Source: STF1-138 sp035356975
GTDB taxonomy: Bacteria > Patescibacteriota > Patescibacteriia > UBA1558 > S5-K13
Length of the DNA stretch: 11,901 nt
Direction of reading: 5' to 3'
NCBI GenBank assembly: GCA_035356975.1
Contig: DAORGW010000026.1
Coordinates: 1 to 11,901, forward strand
Both the position numbers and the translations under genes were made by a program. The notes beneath the pieces were generated by a model. It was given only the letters and a program-made list of their open reading frames with translations. It was not told the origin of the DNA and searched no databases. How positions within the stretch are numbered: position 1 is the first letter of the stretch; every line of letters starts with the position of its first letter. This document shows, one piece after another, positions 11,899-11,901 of the stretch.

Positions 11899-11901
11899 AG
11901 A

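Noticed and set aside
1..11901. Alternative genetic code (TGA as glycine), because the integrase region lacked an ORF call
   Set aside because: The integrase frame is simply open at the window edge. TGA ends genes in two ATGA overlaps, so the standard bacterial code fits.

Overview
The window is AT-rich and looks like an accessory island in a small-genome bacterium. Start codons are not preceded by recognisable Shine-Dalgarno sequences. TGA works as an ordinary stop (ATGA overlaps at 5635-5638 and 6529-6532). One clear promoter (11217-11245) places transcription start almost on the ATG. Together with a sunset-domain lipoprotein and a RepA-like ATPase this suggests Patescibacteria (CPR). That is an inference, and no phylogenetic marker is present.

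The left edge holds the last 53 bases of a tRNA-His gene with encoded CCA. A serine-integrase element is inserted exactly at its 3' end. The attachment core recurs at 48-51, 9992-9995, 11152-11155 and 11848-11851, always with the same flanking arms. The window therefore reads as tRNA-His / element 1 (about 9.9 kb, with integrase) / element 2 (about 1.16 kb, one lipoprotein gene) / element 3 (about 0.7 kb, one GNAT acetyltransferase gene) / chromosome. Joining the outer flanks restores a tRNA-His 3' end followed by a normal terminator. Elements 2 and 3 have no recombinase but keep both ends, so the array resembles a set of single-gene cassettes served by one integrase.

Element 1, left half (minus strand): a large serine recombinase runs leftward through the attachment core and stays open to the window edge, reading antisense through the tRNA. 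It was hidden because its stop lies outside the window. Next come a second, short serine recombinase, a RepA-like AAA ATPase, a 78-aa protein, a 31-aa candidate and a winged-helix regulator. This is a recombination, replication and control module. A second minus-strand operon (6951 to 4919) has six tightly packed genes, five of them with predicted membrane segments. One is too short to be found by length-filtered ORF calling, and another resembles CarG-like proteins.

Between the divergent halves (6952-7439) lies a GC-rich island. It encodes a strongly supported, unrecognised structured RNA on the minus strand (about 7303 to 7150) with its own promoter and terminator, and a second inverted-repeat block next to it. 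To its right is a plus-strand cargo operon: a DUF4236 membrane protein, a TPR-like protein and a DUF5677-like protein.

Each attachment site carries a hairpin terminator just inside the element. It ends tRNA or preceding cassette transcription, while on the other strand the same bases encode the integrase C-terminus.
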